A stretch of 54,814 nucleotides of DNA from Candidatus Nomurabacteria bacterium (GTDB lineage: Bacteria > Patescibacteriota > Saccharimonadia > Saccharimonadales > Saccharimonadaceae). Within the stretch, counting starts at the first letter, position 1, and each line of letters opens with the position of its first letter. Location of the stretch: positions 1 through 54,814 of the forward strand of contig JAIROX010000002.1 of assembly GCA_031257295.1 (NCBI GenBank), read 5' to 3'. Of this stretch, positions 39,709-48,420 are shown piece after piece. Both the position numbers and the translations under genes were made by a program. The notes beneath the pieces were generated by a model. That model had not been told where the DNA came from and did not search any database. It worked only from the letters and a program-made list of their open reading frames with translations.

Positions 39709-42120
39709 CTATATAATTTCTGCGTTTAGTTCTTTTCTTGCTGCGCTTGCGACCTTATTGACAATACCAGCTATCTCTTGCCCATTGAGGGTTTTATCGT
39801 AGCTAGCAAATTTTATCCTAAAAGTGATATTCTTCGTAGCTGAGTCGTCACCCTGATAAATGTCCAGGGGCGCTATCTCACTTTGCAGGCCATCAGCTTG
39901 CAAAGTCTTCTTGACGGTAGTTTCCAGTTTGGCAAAAGCCATGTCGACAGCAACCTTAAACGTCATATCGCGCTCAACACCCTGGAATCCGCTTTGGTTC
40001 TTGTAGCCAGCGCCAACCTTAACCTTACCTAGCAGCAAACCCAACTCAATTTCAAATGCCGAGGTGTCGACTGCCAGCTTGAAGTTATTCTTTACACCTG
40101 CCGCGACCCCTCCAACTATCCCCACCTGAAGATCATCAACAAACACACCAGCCGAGTGCTTCGGTTCATAAAATGTTTCGGTGGTGCCAAGCTCTGTGTT
40201 TCGATAGTCCAACTTGATGCCAAACTTATCAGTCAAGTTATTCAAAAATAGCTTAGCTAGATAAAAATCACCCTGCACCGCTAGCGCCAAGTTATCGTGC
40301 TGGATCGGCACATTCTCGCCGTTCATCCCCTCATTCTTAACAAATACTTGGTTCATTTCGAACAGGGCGATACCGCTATATCCGGCCTTGGTGTTTTTAT
40401 AAACTTTCTCGAGCAAGCTCGGGGCCAATTGCTGACGCACATATTGCAGCTCGGGGCTGGTTGAGTTGATAATCTTATACGAATTAGCTGGGTCTTGGCC
40501 CACCTTTTTGAGTAACCTTTCGCCGACGAAGCTATAGGTTAGCACTTCGTTGGCGCTCATATCTGATAACACACGACGAATCTTGGCTTTCATATCGCCC
40601 AGATCGTCTGGCGTGGGCATCTCAAAGCTGCGCATCGGTAGCTTGGCTAGAATGTTGTCAAAGCCAGTTAGCCGCCCAACCTCTTCAATCACATCTTCTT
40701 CAATATGGATATCGGTGCGCCACCACGGAGCGGTCACTTTAAACTCGCCGTGCACTGCAAAACCAACGTTTTCGAGCGTGGCCCTAACCTGTTTGATGTC
40801 AAACCCACTGCCAAGTAGCTTATTCACATCATCGACCGTCAACTGAATAGGCTGGTTGACGATCTCGACCGGATAAGCGTCGAAAACTTTTGAAACCGCC
40901 TTAAGGCCAAATATCTTACTAGTCATTTCGGCAAATTTACAGATCACGAAGTTGGTTAGCGCTGGCGGCTGGCCCTTTGTAAAGCGCGTAATAGCTTCAC
41001 TGAAAATACCGTGGCGGAACTGCGTGCCACGCATGCTATACAAGTTGAATGTGGCTGATTCTACTAAAATCCGCTTGGTAGACTTGTCAATCGCGGTGTT
41101 TGCGCCGCCCATCGCGCCGGCTAGCGCCACTGGCACGTCATTACTAGTAATTACTATGTCTTTAGAATCTAGCTCGATGGTCTTGCCGTCTAACAACTCT
41201 AGTTTTTCGCCTTCCTTAGCTGCCCGCACAATCACTTTAGCTGCGCCAAGCCCGCCAACCTTAACGAACTTGTCGTAGTCAAAAGTGTGCAACGGCTGGC
41301 CGGTAAGTAACATTAGCAAGTTCGCCGAATCTACCACCGGGTCAATCGCACGCATGCCAACTCGCGCCACATCAACCGCAATGGGCGTTAAATACCTCGG
41401 ATAACTTTCTGGTAGCTCCATGATGACCGCCTGATAGCGTGGGCAAAGCTCAGCGTCAGCAATCTCGATCTCTATCTTCTCTTGATCATCGTGGCTAAAT
41501 TTCGACAGTTCGGCAAAATACGGCGGCTCGTTGAACTTACTGCCCAAAATCCCCGCCACCTCGCGGGCAAAACCAACATTACCAAAGCAATCTGGGCGGT
41601 GAGTTAGGCTTTTGTTTTCAATATCCAGCAACGTGTCGTTTAAAGCAAACTTTTCCGCAAAACTGTCGCCAGGCTTAGCGCTTTCTGGGTCAATCTCTAC
41701 GATCCCGTCATGGTCATCACCCAGGCCCAGCTCACGCATGCTTGCTAGCATGCCGTTACTCACCTGGCCCATGAGCTTGCGTGATTCCAACACAAATTCA
41801 TCACCCGTGCCGTAAGTTTCGGGCACCACCGATTTCGGTGGCAACCATACCGCCAGCATGCCAGCATAAACGTTGTTGGCGCCACACACAACTTGGACTA
41901 AGTCGCCACTGCCAGCATTAACTTGGCACAGCGATAAGTGGTCGGATCCTTCAACTTTGTCGCACTGCTCAACTTTTACTATCACACAATCTTTATACCT
42001 TGGCGCCAAGTCGATCACTTCTTCAACTTCCACCAGCCGCGAGCCAATTAACTCCACTAGTTCATCAGTCGGCACACCAATATCAGCATATTTTTTAAGC
42101 CAATTTAGCGAAATAATCAT
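39709..42120 (-). CDS. pheT: Phenylalanyl-tRNA synthetase beta subunit
   Basis: 803 aa. Starts with MIISLNWLKKYADIGV, then the EMAP/tRNA-binding OB domain, B3/B4 editing, B5 and the C-terminal FDX-ACB (anticodon-binding) domain (GFQGVERDMTFKVAVD). Full length. 1 nt after pheS. Confidence 0.97.
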   Translation of the reverse strand: MIISLNWLKKYADIGVPTDELVELIGSRLVEVEEVIDLAPRYKDCVIVKVEQCDKVEGSDHLSLCQVNAGSGDLVQVVCGANNVYAGMLAVWLPPKSVVPETYGTGDEFVLESRKLMGQVSNGMLASMRELGLGDDHDGIVEIDPESAKPGDSFAEKFALNDTLLDIENKSLTHRPDCFGNVGFAREVAGILGSKFNEPPYFAELSKFSHDDQEKIEIEIADAELCPRYQAVIMELPESYPRYLTPIAVDVARVGMRAIDPVVDSANLLMLLTGQPLHTFDYDKFVKVGGLGAAKVIVRAAKEGEKLELLDGKTIELDSKDIVITSNDVPVALAGAMGGANTAIDKSTKRILVESATFNLYSMRGTQFRHGIFSEAITRFTKGQPPALTNFVICKFAEMTSKIFGLKAVSKVFDAYPVEIVNQPIQLTVDDVNKLLGSGFDIKQVRATLENVGFAVHGEFKVTAPWWRTDIHIEEDVIEEVGRLTGFDNILAKLPMRSFEMPTPDDLGDMKAKIRRVLSDMSANEVLTYSFVGERLLKKVGQDPANSYKIINSTSPELQYVRQQLAPSLLEKVYKNTKAGYSGIALFEMNQVFVKNEGMNGENVPIQHDNLALAVQGDFYLAKLFLNNLTDKFGIKLDYRNTELGTTETFYEPKHSAGVFVDDLQVGIVGGVAAGVKNNFKLAVDTSAFEIELGLLLGKVKVGAGYKNQSGFQGVERDMTFKVAVDMAFAKLETTVKKTLQADGLQSEIAPLDIYQGDDSATKNITFRIKFASYDKTLNGQEIAGIVNKVASAARKELNAEII

Positions 42121-42121
42121 C

Positions 42122-43129
42122 TTATTTAAACTCCTTCAAAAACGCCAGTTTGCCGCTTTCAAAATATCGAATATCATCTATGCCGTACTTTAGCATCACC
42201 AGGCGATCGATGCCGCCGCCCCAGGCGAAACCACGGTACTTGGTTGGGTCGATGCCGGCCGCGCTGAGCACATTCGGGTGGATCATACCGCAGCCCATAA
42301 CTTCCATCCAACCGCTACCGCCCAGACTCTTCGGTTTTTCAATCAAAAACTCTAGCCCAGGTTCTACGAACGGAAAGTAGGCCGGCTGAGTCTTGATATT
42401 CAATTTTTGCGAATAATAAGCCTCGAAGAACTTTTGCAACACACCGAGCATTTGCCCTAGCGTGACTTCAGCACTCACAAACACGCCCTCACACTGATAA
42501 AACGTGTGTTCATGTGTGGCGTCGAGGTCTTCGTTGCGGAAACACCGGCCGTAACTGACCGCCGCAATCTGCCCACCAGCCGCCAGCTTATCGCGGCCTG
42601 CCACCAAAATGCGGTTCTGCATGGTGCTGGTGTGCGCCGGCGGGATAAAGCCTTCCTCGGTGCGAAAAGTATCAAAACTATCACGCGCCGGGTGCCCAGC
42701 CGGAAAGTTCAGCGATTCAAACATGTGATAGTCATCGTCTAGCTGGCGCGACTCCACGGCGTCAAAGCCCATCTTCTGATAGATATCTACCACGCGCTCA
42801 AGCTCGGTCATCAGCGGATGCCGCGAGCCGCGGCCAGTCGCCACGATTTGCGGCCTATCAGCAGGTTCAACATTCACTCCCCACGGCGCCGTCACATCAA
42901 TTGGCTCAACAGCCGCACTCAGCGCTTCGGCCTCGCGCGCCGCCACCACAGCCTCAAGCTCAACTTTCAAAGCATTGATTTTTTGTCCAAATTCTGCGCG
43001 TTTTTCATCTGTTAAAGTCGGAATTAGTTTATAAAGTTCCCTAAGCTCAGGAGCCTTAAGAACCTCACGTGGCGCGTCTAGCTCGCGGGCACGCTTTAAC
43101 AACTCGCTTTTGGTTTTCTCCAGATCCAT
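42122..43129 (-). CDS. pheS: Phenylalanyl-tRNA synthetase alpha subunit
   Basis: 335 aa from ATG 43129; the longer reading from 43144 would begin inside the -10 region. Motif 2 and 3 of class II synthetases: YGRCFRNEDLDATHEHTFYQCEGV, GLEFLIEKPKS, GFAWGGGIDRLVMLKYGI. TATACT (complement of 43136-43141) ends 6 nt before the ATG, so leaderless. Operon pheS-pheT-FKBP-trxB. Confidence 0.95.
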   Translation of the reverse strand: MDLEKTKSELLKRARELDAPREVLKAPELRELYKLIPTLTDEKRAEFGQKINALKVELEAVVAAREAEALSAAVEPIDVTAPWGVNVEPADRPQIVATGRGSRHPLMTELERVVDIYQKMGFDAVESRQLDDDYHMFESLNFPAGHPARDSFDTFRTEEGFIPPAHTSTMQNRILVAGRDKLAAGGQIAAVSYGRCFRNEDLDATHEHTFYQCEGVFVSAEVTLGQMLGVLQKFFEAYYSQKLNIKTQPAYFPFVEPGLEFLIEKPKSLGGSGWMEVMGCGMIHPNVLSAAGIDPTKYRGFAWGGGIDRLVMLKYGIDDIRYFESGKLAFLKEFK

Positions 43130-43154
43130 ATTATAAGTATACACTATCCGGCGC

Positions 43155-43391
43155 TTAGTGCATCACAATCACAACCAGCACAATGGTAAGAATCACCACG
43201 CCCAGTACCGCCATCCAGGCCCAAAACGCCACGTTAGTTCCAGACGTATTTTCTTGATAAACCGAATCATCTACCATATCTGGCGCCTCGGCATCAGTTA
43301 GCCCAGTCCGCGCCGCCTTCTCACGCAGCTCGGCCGCAATCTTTTCTTGCAGCTTACTGCGTTCGTGCTCCTGTTTCATCAATAATCCCAT
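43155..43391 (-). CDS. Small tail-anchored membrane protein
   Basis: 78 aa. Charged helical N-terminus (KQEHERSKLQEKIAAELREK), then a membrane helix at the C-terminus (AFWAWMAVLGVVILTIVLVVIVM), so it points into the cytoplasm. Not recognised. TGG-TACAAT (43398-43403) ends 6 nt before the ATG, so leaderless. Confidence 0.7.
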   Translation of the reverse strand: MGLLMKQEHERSKLQEKIAAELREKAARTGLTDAEAPDMVDDSVYQENTSGTNVAFWAWMAVLGVVILTIVLVVIVMH

Positions 43392-43397
43392 GGAGTA

Positions 43398-43429
43398 ATT
43401 GTACCATTTTTCAGCTTTTGTGTTATCAT
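43398..43429. promoter_or_regulatory. Divergent extended -10 pair (tail-anchored protein / aquaporin-like)
   Basis: Minus: TGG-TACAAT (complement of 43398-43403), 6 nt to ATG 43391. Plus: TGT-TATCAT (43424-43429), followed by a ~23-nt leader with AAGGAGG for the aquaporin-like gene. Confidence 0.6.
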
Positions 43430-43458
43430 TTAACTATAACAACTTTTAAGGAGGTTAA

Positions 43459-44307
43459 ATGGCAACAGCTAAGAAGGCTGCTACAAAAAAACCAGCAGCC
43501 AAGAAAAGTAGCGTGAAGGTGGCCGCTGCTAAAACAACAAAACCTAAAAACGTGGGATTCTTTAGCAAAAAATACGATGGCGACGAAAATATTCTGAATT
43601 TCTTCAAAAGCCCAGCCTTTGTTGGCTCGTTAGTAGCGGAAATTATCGGTGTGTTCTTGCTAACCATCGTGATATTAACAACTCAAGCCTCACCGCTTTA
43701 TGCGCTGTTTGGCCTGCTTGGCATTTCGCTAGCAGTTTATGCGTTTTCAGGCGCTCACATCAACCCAGTTATCACAGTTGGTGCGTTGGTGACTCGCCGC
43801 ATTTCTAGCATCCGTGCGATATTCTATCTTATCGCTCAGGTGTTAGGTGCCCTGCTTGGTTATGTTGTACTAAGCGCGTTCATTGGTGGTGCAGCATCAG
43901 TTAGCCCGGAAGCAGCCGCTTACGGTCAAGCTGCTCCAGAGCTCTGGAAAATAGCCGTTCTACCAGAAGGCAAAGAATGGTTCATCTTCTTCGTTGAGCT
44001 GCTCGGTGCTGGCATCATCGGCTTGTTCTTCGCTCGGGCGTTGAAATATAAGAAAAGCGTGTTCACCTTTGCTATCACAGCCGGGGCTGGCTTGTTTATC
44101 GCCTTGCTTTTGGCACTAACAGTCGCTCAGTGGATTGGTGGTGGCTTTGCCTTGAACCCTGCTCTAGCAATCGCCTTGCAAGCTTTCAGCGGTGATGCTC
44201 ACCTTGGTTGGGCATTGCTCGTCTACGTAGTTGCTCCACTAGTTGGTGGTATCGTTGGCTTCTGGATCAACGATCTAATCGTGCTATCTGGCGCCGACCA
44301 AGACTAA
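43459..44307 (+). CDS. Aquaporin/glycerol facilitator (MIP family) with basic N-terminal tail
   Basis: 282 aa. Residues 1-45 are a Lys/Ala-rich tail (TAKKAATKKPAAKKS, histone H1-like). Six membrane helices follow. First NPA box is SGAHINPVITVG (NPV), second is GGGFALNPALAIAL (NPA), with the two half-helix pores. Conducts water or small solutes; channel selectivity cannot be decided from these residues. Clear AAGGAGG before the ATG, unlike most neighbours. Confidence 0.93.
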   Translation: MATAKKAATKKPAAKKSSVKVAAAKTTKPKNVGFFSKKYDGDENILNFFKSPAFVGSLVAEIIGVFLLTIVILTTQASPLYALFGLLGISLAVYAFSGAHINPVITVGALVTRRISSIRAIFYLIAQVLGALLGYVVLSAFIGGAASVSPEAAAYGQAAPELWKIAVLPEGKEWFIFFVELLGAGIIGLFFARALKYKKSVFTFAITAGAGLFIALLLALTVAQWIGGGFALNPALAIALQAFSGDAHLGWALLVYVVAPLVGGIVGFWINDLIVLSGADQD

Positions 44308-44327
44308 TCAAAAAGCTAAAGAAAAGA

Positions 44328-44359
44328 AATACTCCGTCGTTATGACGGAGTATTTTGGT
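44328..44359 (+). terminator. Intrinsic terminator of the aquaporin-like gene
   Basis: 11-bp perfect stem AATACTCCGTC/GACGGAGTATT, loop GTTAT, followed by TTGGTTT. Confidence 0.85.
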
Positions 44360-44360
44360 T

Positions 44361-44393
44361 TACAAAGCAAAACCACCCCAAAAGGGGTGGTTT
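44361..44393 (-). terminator. Intrinsic terminator of the 44409-45107 gene
   Basis: Perfect 10-bp stem AAACCACCCC/GGGGTGGTTT, then TTGCTTTG on the minus strand. Confidence 0.75.
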
Positions 44394-44408
44394 CAACCAG
44401 ATTACAGA

Positions 44409-45107
44409 TTAGATTTCCCTAAAGCCCGGGCAAGCCCAGACGTCGCTGCTGCTGTCGACGTTATCAGCGCTCAAGTGCAGACCATGGCCATGGCCGTCAT
44501 CCCACAAGTTCAAGCTCAGCACGCTGGACCAGTCGGTCCCTCCGAGCACGTTGGCTCTTAGGCTAGCTAGACGAGGTCGGGGTGATTTCACTCCGTCCCA
44601 GCTTTTAGGCCACTGCCTAAACTGATAGACAGCGGCAAGCACTTCTACGCCAGCCAGCGCACACTCGCTGTCACGAGAGGCTTCTAAAGCCCGGTTGGGA
44701 GACCTGCCTTGATACGTGTCGGGGTTAAAGGTCACCCAGCGAATGCCGGGTTGCCATTCGTAGCCATCCACCTGCTTGAGGTGTCTGGCATCGAACTTTG
44801 CCTCATCCCATTTAGTTTTGGGATAACCCTCAGGTGGCTCCATGGCGTCAAAATAAGCCGTCATGGTCCGTTCTAGTTCACCTTTTCTGCCTTTTTTAGG
44901 CAGATAGCATATCAAAAGGTATACCTCACCATCTCTGAGATCAGCCGTTGGGGGTGGTGGTATATCCCTGGCACTGAATGCGTCCTTGGAGTACTTCTTG
45001 ATGAATTGCTTCATCTTCTCAATCTGAGCCTCGGGAGACTCGTACCACTCTGGCAAATTAGCCTTCACCTGGGAAGCCTCGCTCCCCGTTGTTATCTTTG
45101 GATTCAT
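44409..45107 (-). CDS. Unknown conserved-looking protein behind a long leader
   Basis: 232 aa from ATG 45107, set by GAAGGAGAG; the reading frame extends 60 codons upstream but these lie in the structured leader. Soluble, no signal. Notable motifs: PNRALEASRDSECALAGVEVLAAV and WVTFNPDTYQG, FLWDDGHGHGL near the end (SLNLWDDGHGHGLHLSADNVD). Not recognised. Promoter at 45388-45416 is almost a copy of that at 36603-36631. Confidence 0.75.
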   Translation of the reverse strand: MNPKITTGSEASQVKANLPEWYESPEAQIEKMKQFIKKYSKDAFSARDIPPPPTADLRDGEVYLLICYLPKKGRKGELERTMTAYFDAMEPPEGYPKTKWDEAKFDARHLKQVDGYEWQPGIRWVTFNPDTYQGRSPNRALEASRDSECALAGVEVLAAVYQFRQWPKSWDGVKSPRPRLASLRANVLGGTDWSSVLSLNLWDDGHGHGLHLSADNVDSSSDVWACPGFREI

Positions 45108-45387
45108 TTTTAACTCTCCTTCCCAAAACAACAGTCTACACACCTTATGTGTGTATGGTCCCCAGGAACACCCTGAGAACAGCATGGCACACTCTACATA
45201 TTGCAAAGCGCACCACGCTATCCTCAGGGATAGGATTGTAATCTGGTTGTGAAAGTGCTTACCAGAATTAACACTAAACCTTGGCATATTTTGTTATTAA
45301 CAAAATATGCGTGTATACACGCACTTAGCGTGATACTTGGTAGTTGGCATCTGGTATTTGCATGGGGGTATTAGCCCCATGTGTTAC
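45108..45387 (-). promoter_or_regulatory. ~270-nt structured 5' leader
   Basis: Minus-strand hairpins in order: CATGGGG/CCCCATG near the start; GCGTGTATACACGC, a perfect palindrome followed by ATATTTTGTT (terminator-like); then a 27-bp perfect palindrome of the type GCATATTTTGTT...; CTATCC-CTGA-GGATAG; ACACAC/GTGTGT just before the Shine-Dalgarno. The last two palindromes overlap in the ATATTTTG part and cannot both form. Suggests regulated read-through; ligand or factor unknown. This is the content of the 342-nt gene-free stretch 45108-45449. Confidence 0.55.
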
Positions 45388-45416
45388 ATTGTAGCATAAG
45401 TAGTTTAAAAAGTCAA
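45388..45416 (-). promoter_or_regulatory. Promoter TTGACT-17-TGC-TACAAT
   Basis: -35 complement of 45411-45416, -10 complement of 45388-45393. ACTTATGCTACAATGT is shared with the promoter at 36603-36631. Confidence 0.8.
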
Positions 45417-45449
45417 TACTTTTTACGCTTTTTGTGGGTTTTTACAAGG

Positions 45450-46475
45450 CTAGTCGGTTTGGGGTTTGTCGAGGGCTAGCGGCTCAACAGACTCTTCGCC
45501 ACCCGAAATTTTAACTATGTCTTTGTCAATCTTTTTGAGCTCTTTGTGAGCATTGTTGTAATGGTTAATAGTGGTGCCAAGCGAGTTACCCAGGCGTTGC
45601 ATTAGGTCGTCGTACTTTTCGATGTGCTGGCCAAGCTGGCCGACCCGCTTTTGGATCTCTTTAGCCTGCTCTTCAATCTGCAGACTACGCAGGCCCTGCA
45701 AGACAGTTTGCAGGTAAGCTGTAAATGTTGTAGGGCTTACAACAATCACGTGCTTGTCGCGCATGGCGTATTCCATCAGGTCGCGCTGAGCGGTGCTATC
45801 GCCGACTTTCACCAGGAACATGTCGTAGTACAGCGCCTCGCTGGGCACGAACATAAAGGCAAAATCCATGGTGTTTTCAGCTGGGCGGATGTACTTACTG
45901 GTTTCGTCGATGCGCAGTTTTAAGTCTTTATAAACTTCTTTGGCCAGCGCCTCGCGCCTGTCCTTACTCTTTTCACCCACCATGCGATTGTAGTTTTCCA
46001 GGCTAAATTTACTGTCGATTGGCAATATCTTGTCGTCTTTCAAGAACAGTGCAGCATCAACGATGTCGCCGTTTTTGAATTTATACTGCGCCTGCCACTG
46101 ATTGGGCGGGAAAAAGTTTTCTAACAGCGAGTTTAGCTGAAACTCACCAAAATTGCCGCGGTGCTTGGGGTTGAGCAGGATGTTTTGCAGATCTTCTAGC
46201 TTGTCGGTGGCATTGAGCACGTTTTTGTTGGTTGCTTCAAACTTAGTCATGCGCTCGGTAATGTCGCGCACCAGTTTTTGGCTGGCTTCGAACTGCTTGT
46301 GCAGGCTGGCGTTGGCTTTGAGGTTGTTGTCGTTCAAGTTTTTGGCCATGTCGTCGATGCGACGGCTAATATCACTCAACTGGCCGTCGGGCTTACCACC
46401 GCCGATACTTTTAACTATCAGAGCGGCGCCCAGGCCCAACAATGCCACTCCCATCACCACTAATGCTATTTCCAT
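45450..46475 (-). CDS. rmuC: DNA recombination protein RmuC
   Basis: 341 aa. N-terminal membrane helix (VVMGVALLGLGAALIV), coiled coil ~30-110, then RmuC nuclease-like core (KHRGNFGEFQLNSLLENFF, YNRMVGE, VVSPTTFTAYLQTVLQGLR). PD-(D/E)XK-type, limits inversions at repeats. TAAAAT (46482-46487) ends 6 nt before the ATG, so leaderless. Confidence 0.93.
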   Translation of the reverse strand: MEIALVVMGVALLGLGAALIVKSIGGGKPDGQLSDISRRIDDMAKNLNDNNLKANASLHKQFEASQKLVRDITERMTKFEATNKNVLNATDKLEDLQNILLNPKHRGNFGEFQLNSLLENFFPPNQWQAQYKFKNGDIVDAALFLKDDKILPIDSKFSLENYNRMVGEKSKDRREALAKEVYKDLKLRIDETSKYIRPAENTMDFAFMFVPSEALYYDMFLVKVGDSTAQRDLMEYAMRDKHVIVVSPTTFTAYLQTVLQGLRSLQIEEQAKEIQKRVGQLGQHIEKYDDLMQRLGNSLGTTINHYNNAHKELKKIDKDIVKISGGEESVEPLALDKPQTD

Positions 46476-46484
46476 AAGGGTATT

Positions 46485-46919
46485 TTACACCAAGTGCGGC
46501 AAAACCACTAGTGGTAAACAGAGTAAAACAGCTAGCCAAACTTTGCGCAAGCGAAATATCTGCAAAAAAAGCAGGCTAAGCGCCGCAAAGCTTAGCCCAA
46601 ACACCGGACAACTAATGGGCTGCAAGGGCTGAACGGTCAAAAATCCCCAAAAAGCCAGCAGGTTGGCGGCAAAAATCAAAGCGCCACTACGAACCCTAAG
46701 CCGAGCATAGATCACCAAGGTGACAATTGATACAACCAGCAGACAGATGCTAAAAACCTGCTCGGTCGCCAGGCCGGTCAAAGGCTGCAGGAACAACGTA
46801 CCGCCGGCTATCAAAAGCCCCGCCAGCAAGCTAGTAGCTAAAACGTCCTTAACCTCACCGCGTCCTAGATCTCTGAGGAACGGATCTTCGCTCACACTTC
46901 GCTGATGATATTCCGCCAT
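46485..46919 (-). CDS. Small four-helix membrane protein
   Basis: 144 aa. Cytoplasmic start with DPFLRDLGRGEV, then four or five helices (LLIAGGTLFLQPL, VFSICLLVVSIVTLVIY, LIFAANLLAFWGFLTV, FAALSLLFLQIF, WLAVLLCLPLVVL). Not recognised. TATAAT (46929-46934) lies 9 nt before the ATG. Confidence 0.65.
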   Translation of the reverse strand: MAEYHQRSVSEDPFLRDLGRGEVKDVLATSLLAGLLIAGGTLFLQPLTGLATEQVFSICLLVVSIVTLVIYARLRVRSGALIFAANLLAFWGFLTVQPLQPISCPVFGLSFAALSLLFLQIFRLRKVWLAVLLCLPLVVLPHLV

Positions 46920-46938
46920 TTGTAAACTATTATACTAC

Positions 46939-48321
46939 CTAAATGCGCCGGCCGAAGTAAAACAATCCCATCAACATCCAAAACAGCACGATGCCACCAC
47001 AAATAGCCGTAAATATCGGCAGCCCAATTGCCATGATAAGCGGCATAGACACCGCCGTAATTAGTCCGCCGCCCATAAACGGCTCAAATAACATCTGTTT
47101 GTAGCCAAAAGCATCAACCGCACCAGTGCGATTCTTCGGGTCAACCATCTGAGCGAAAAGTAGACCAGTGGCTGTCATACCCATAGCCTGGCCAAAGCTA
47201 ACCACTGCATTTTGGAACCAGTAGCGATGGAACATGCGTCGCGCTAAAATCAACACAGATGAGATAATCCAGATTGAACCAGCCGCATACAAGATCCAGA
47301 AAGTGCCAGCGTTGCCGTTGAAGAACCCAAGGCTCATGGTGCCAACCGCCGTCATAATCAGCACGCCCAGTGCCAAGTCGCTTATCATGCTGTTAGCCGT
47401 AGACGAGACACGGATATTCAGCTTTATACAAGCGTAGTTGACAATCAAGCCGCCAAACATACAGATCGAAAACAGCGGCACATAGCTAAAGAACTTCAGC
47501 CCGTGCGGCACCAAGAACACTTGGTCGATCAGCACCAACCCTTCGCGCAGCAGCCAGCCAACAAAAATCGATATAGCAACGAGAGCAATCTGTTTTATCA
47601 GCTTCCAAACAGTCATATGCTTATCAACCAGCCTAAGAGCCTTCTTTCGGATGTCGTGCACTAACGTGTAGTTGTAAAAGCTTTTTTTATACTGATGCGC
47701 AGGGTTGACATCTGGGCGCATTAGGCCACGATGGCGCCCCCACTGGATGAGAATCACGCCAAGAATCAAGGTGGTTACTAAGCTAGCCGTGGCTAAACCG
47801 TAGGCTATTTCCTGGCCAATTTGGTAATTCAGGTCGTTAAACACCGGCCCCAGTCCCACAACCGTACCGTGTCCACCCTCAAAGCTGACCTCCAAGAGCG
47901 AGGCCGTAACAGGCACGACGTTAAATAATGGTATCAAAACCAACAGGGTAACCAAGCCACCCACTAGGTATTGCCCCCAGGCGATCATTTGGCCAAAGGC
48001 TATCTGTGAGCCAGACAGTTTCCAAATTTTCTTGATAGATAGCGGTGGATGTCCCAGGAAAAGACAAGCAAACACCACGTTGATGAGAATTCCCGGCAAC
48101 GGCGCCCAAACGTCGTAAAAGAATTGCGATATCTGAAAATCTGAGAAATACTTGCCCGCTACTTGGGGGCCAAGCACCAATAGCAACACACCCGCCACAA
48201 GTGAAGCCGGTAGGTAAAATCGCCTAATTGTTGGTGCCCTTGAGATGGTATAAGCCACCACAAATACAACTGCCAACATCAAGGCCGAATAAACATGGCT
48301 AATAAACTGCGCCCAATCCAC
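46939..48321 (-). CDS. gltS: Sodium/glutamate symporter-like (GltS/ESS family)
   Basis: 460 aa, GTG start at 48321. About 12 helices; diagnostic GltS features: LPASLVAGVLLLVLGP and FEGGHGTVVGLGP in the first half, and the repeat copy FGQAMGMTATGLLFAQMVDP in the second. Such transporters import glutamate with Na+; the exact substrate is uncertain for a CPR cell. TGG-TAAAAT (48328-48333) ends 6 nt before the GTG, which supports the GTG as the start. Confidence 0.85.
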   Translation of the reverse strand: MDWAQFISHVYSALMLAVVFVVAYTISRAPTIRRFYLPASLVAGVLLLVLGPQVAGKYFSDFQISQFFYDVWAPLPGILINVVFACLFLGHPPLSIKKIWKLSGSQIAFGQMIAWGQYLVGGLVTLLVLIPLFNVVPVTASLLEVSFEGGHGTVVGLGPVFNDLNYQIGQEIAYGLATASLVTTLILGVILIQWGRHRGLMRPDVNPAHQYKKSFYNYTLVHDIRKKALRLVDKHMTVWKLIKQIALVAISIFVGWLLREGLVLIDQVFLVPHGLKFFSYVPLFSICMFGGLIVNYACIKLNIRVSSTANSMISDLALGVLIMTAVGTMSLGFFNGNAGTFWILYAAGSIWIISSVLILARRMFHRYWFQNAVVSFGQAMGMTATGLLFAQMVDPKNRTGAVDAFGYKQMLFEPFMGGGLITAVSMPLIMAIGLPIFTAICGGIVLFWMLMGLFYFGRRI

Positions 48322-48389
48322 ATTTCAATTTTACCAGGTTTTATAAAAAAGCTTAAGGATATTAAATTGTAGATTCAGCCGCAAAATGA

Positions 48390-48395
48390 TACAAT
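48390..48395 (+). promoter_or_regulatory. Extended -10 (TGA-TACAAT) of the LtaS-like gene
   Basis: Divergent from the gltS -10 at 48328-48333. Two starts are possible downstream: ATG 48406 (10 nt) or ATG 48421 with AAGGTGAG. Confidence 0.6.
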
Positions 48396-48420
48396 TGTGC
48401 AGTAAATGAAGGTGAGAGGA

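Noticed and set aside
44355-44561. 68-aa plus ORF after the aquaporin-like gene
   Set aside because: Lies on a terminator and antisense to the C-terminus of the 232-aa gene.
45108-45287. 60-residue N-terminal extension of the 232-aa gene
   Set aside because: It would lie in the hairpin-rich leader, while ATG 45107 has GAAGGAGAG.
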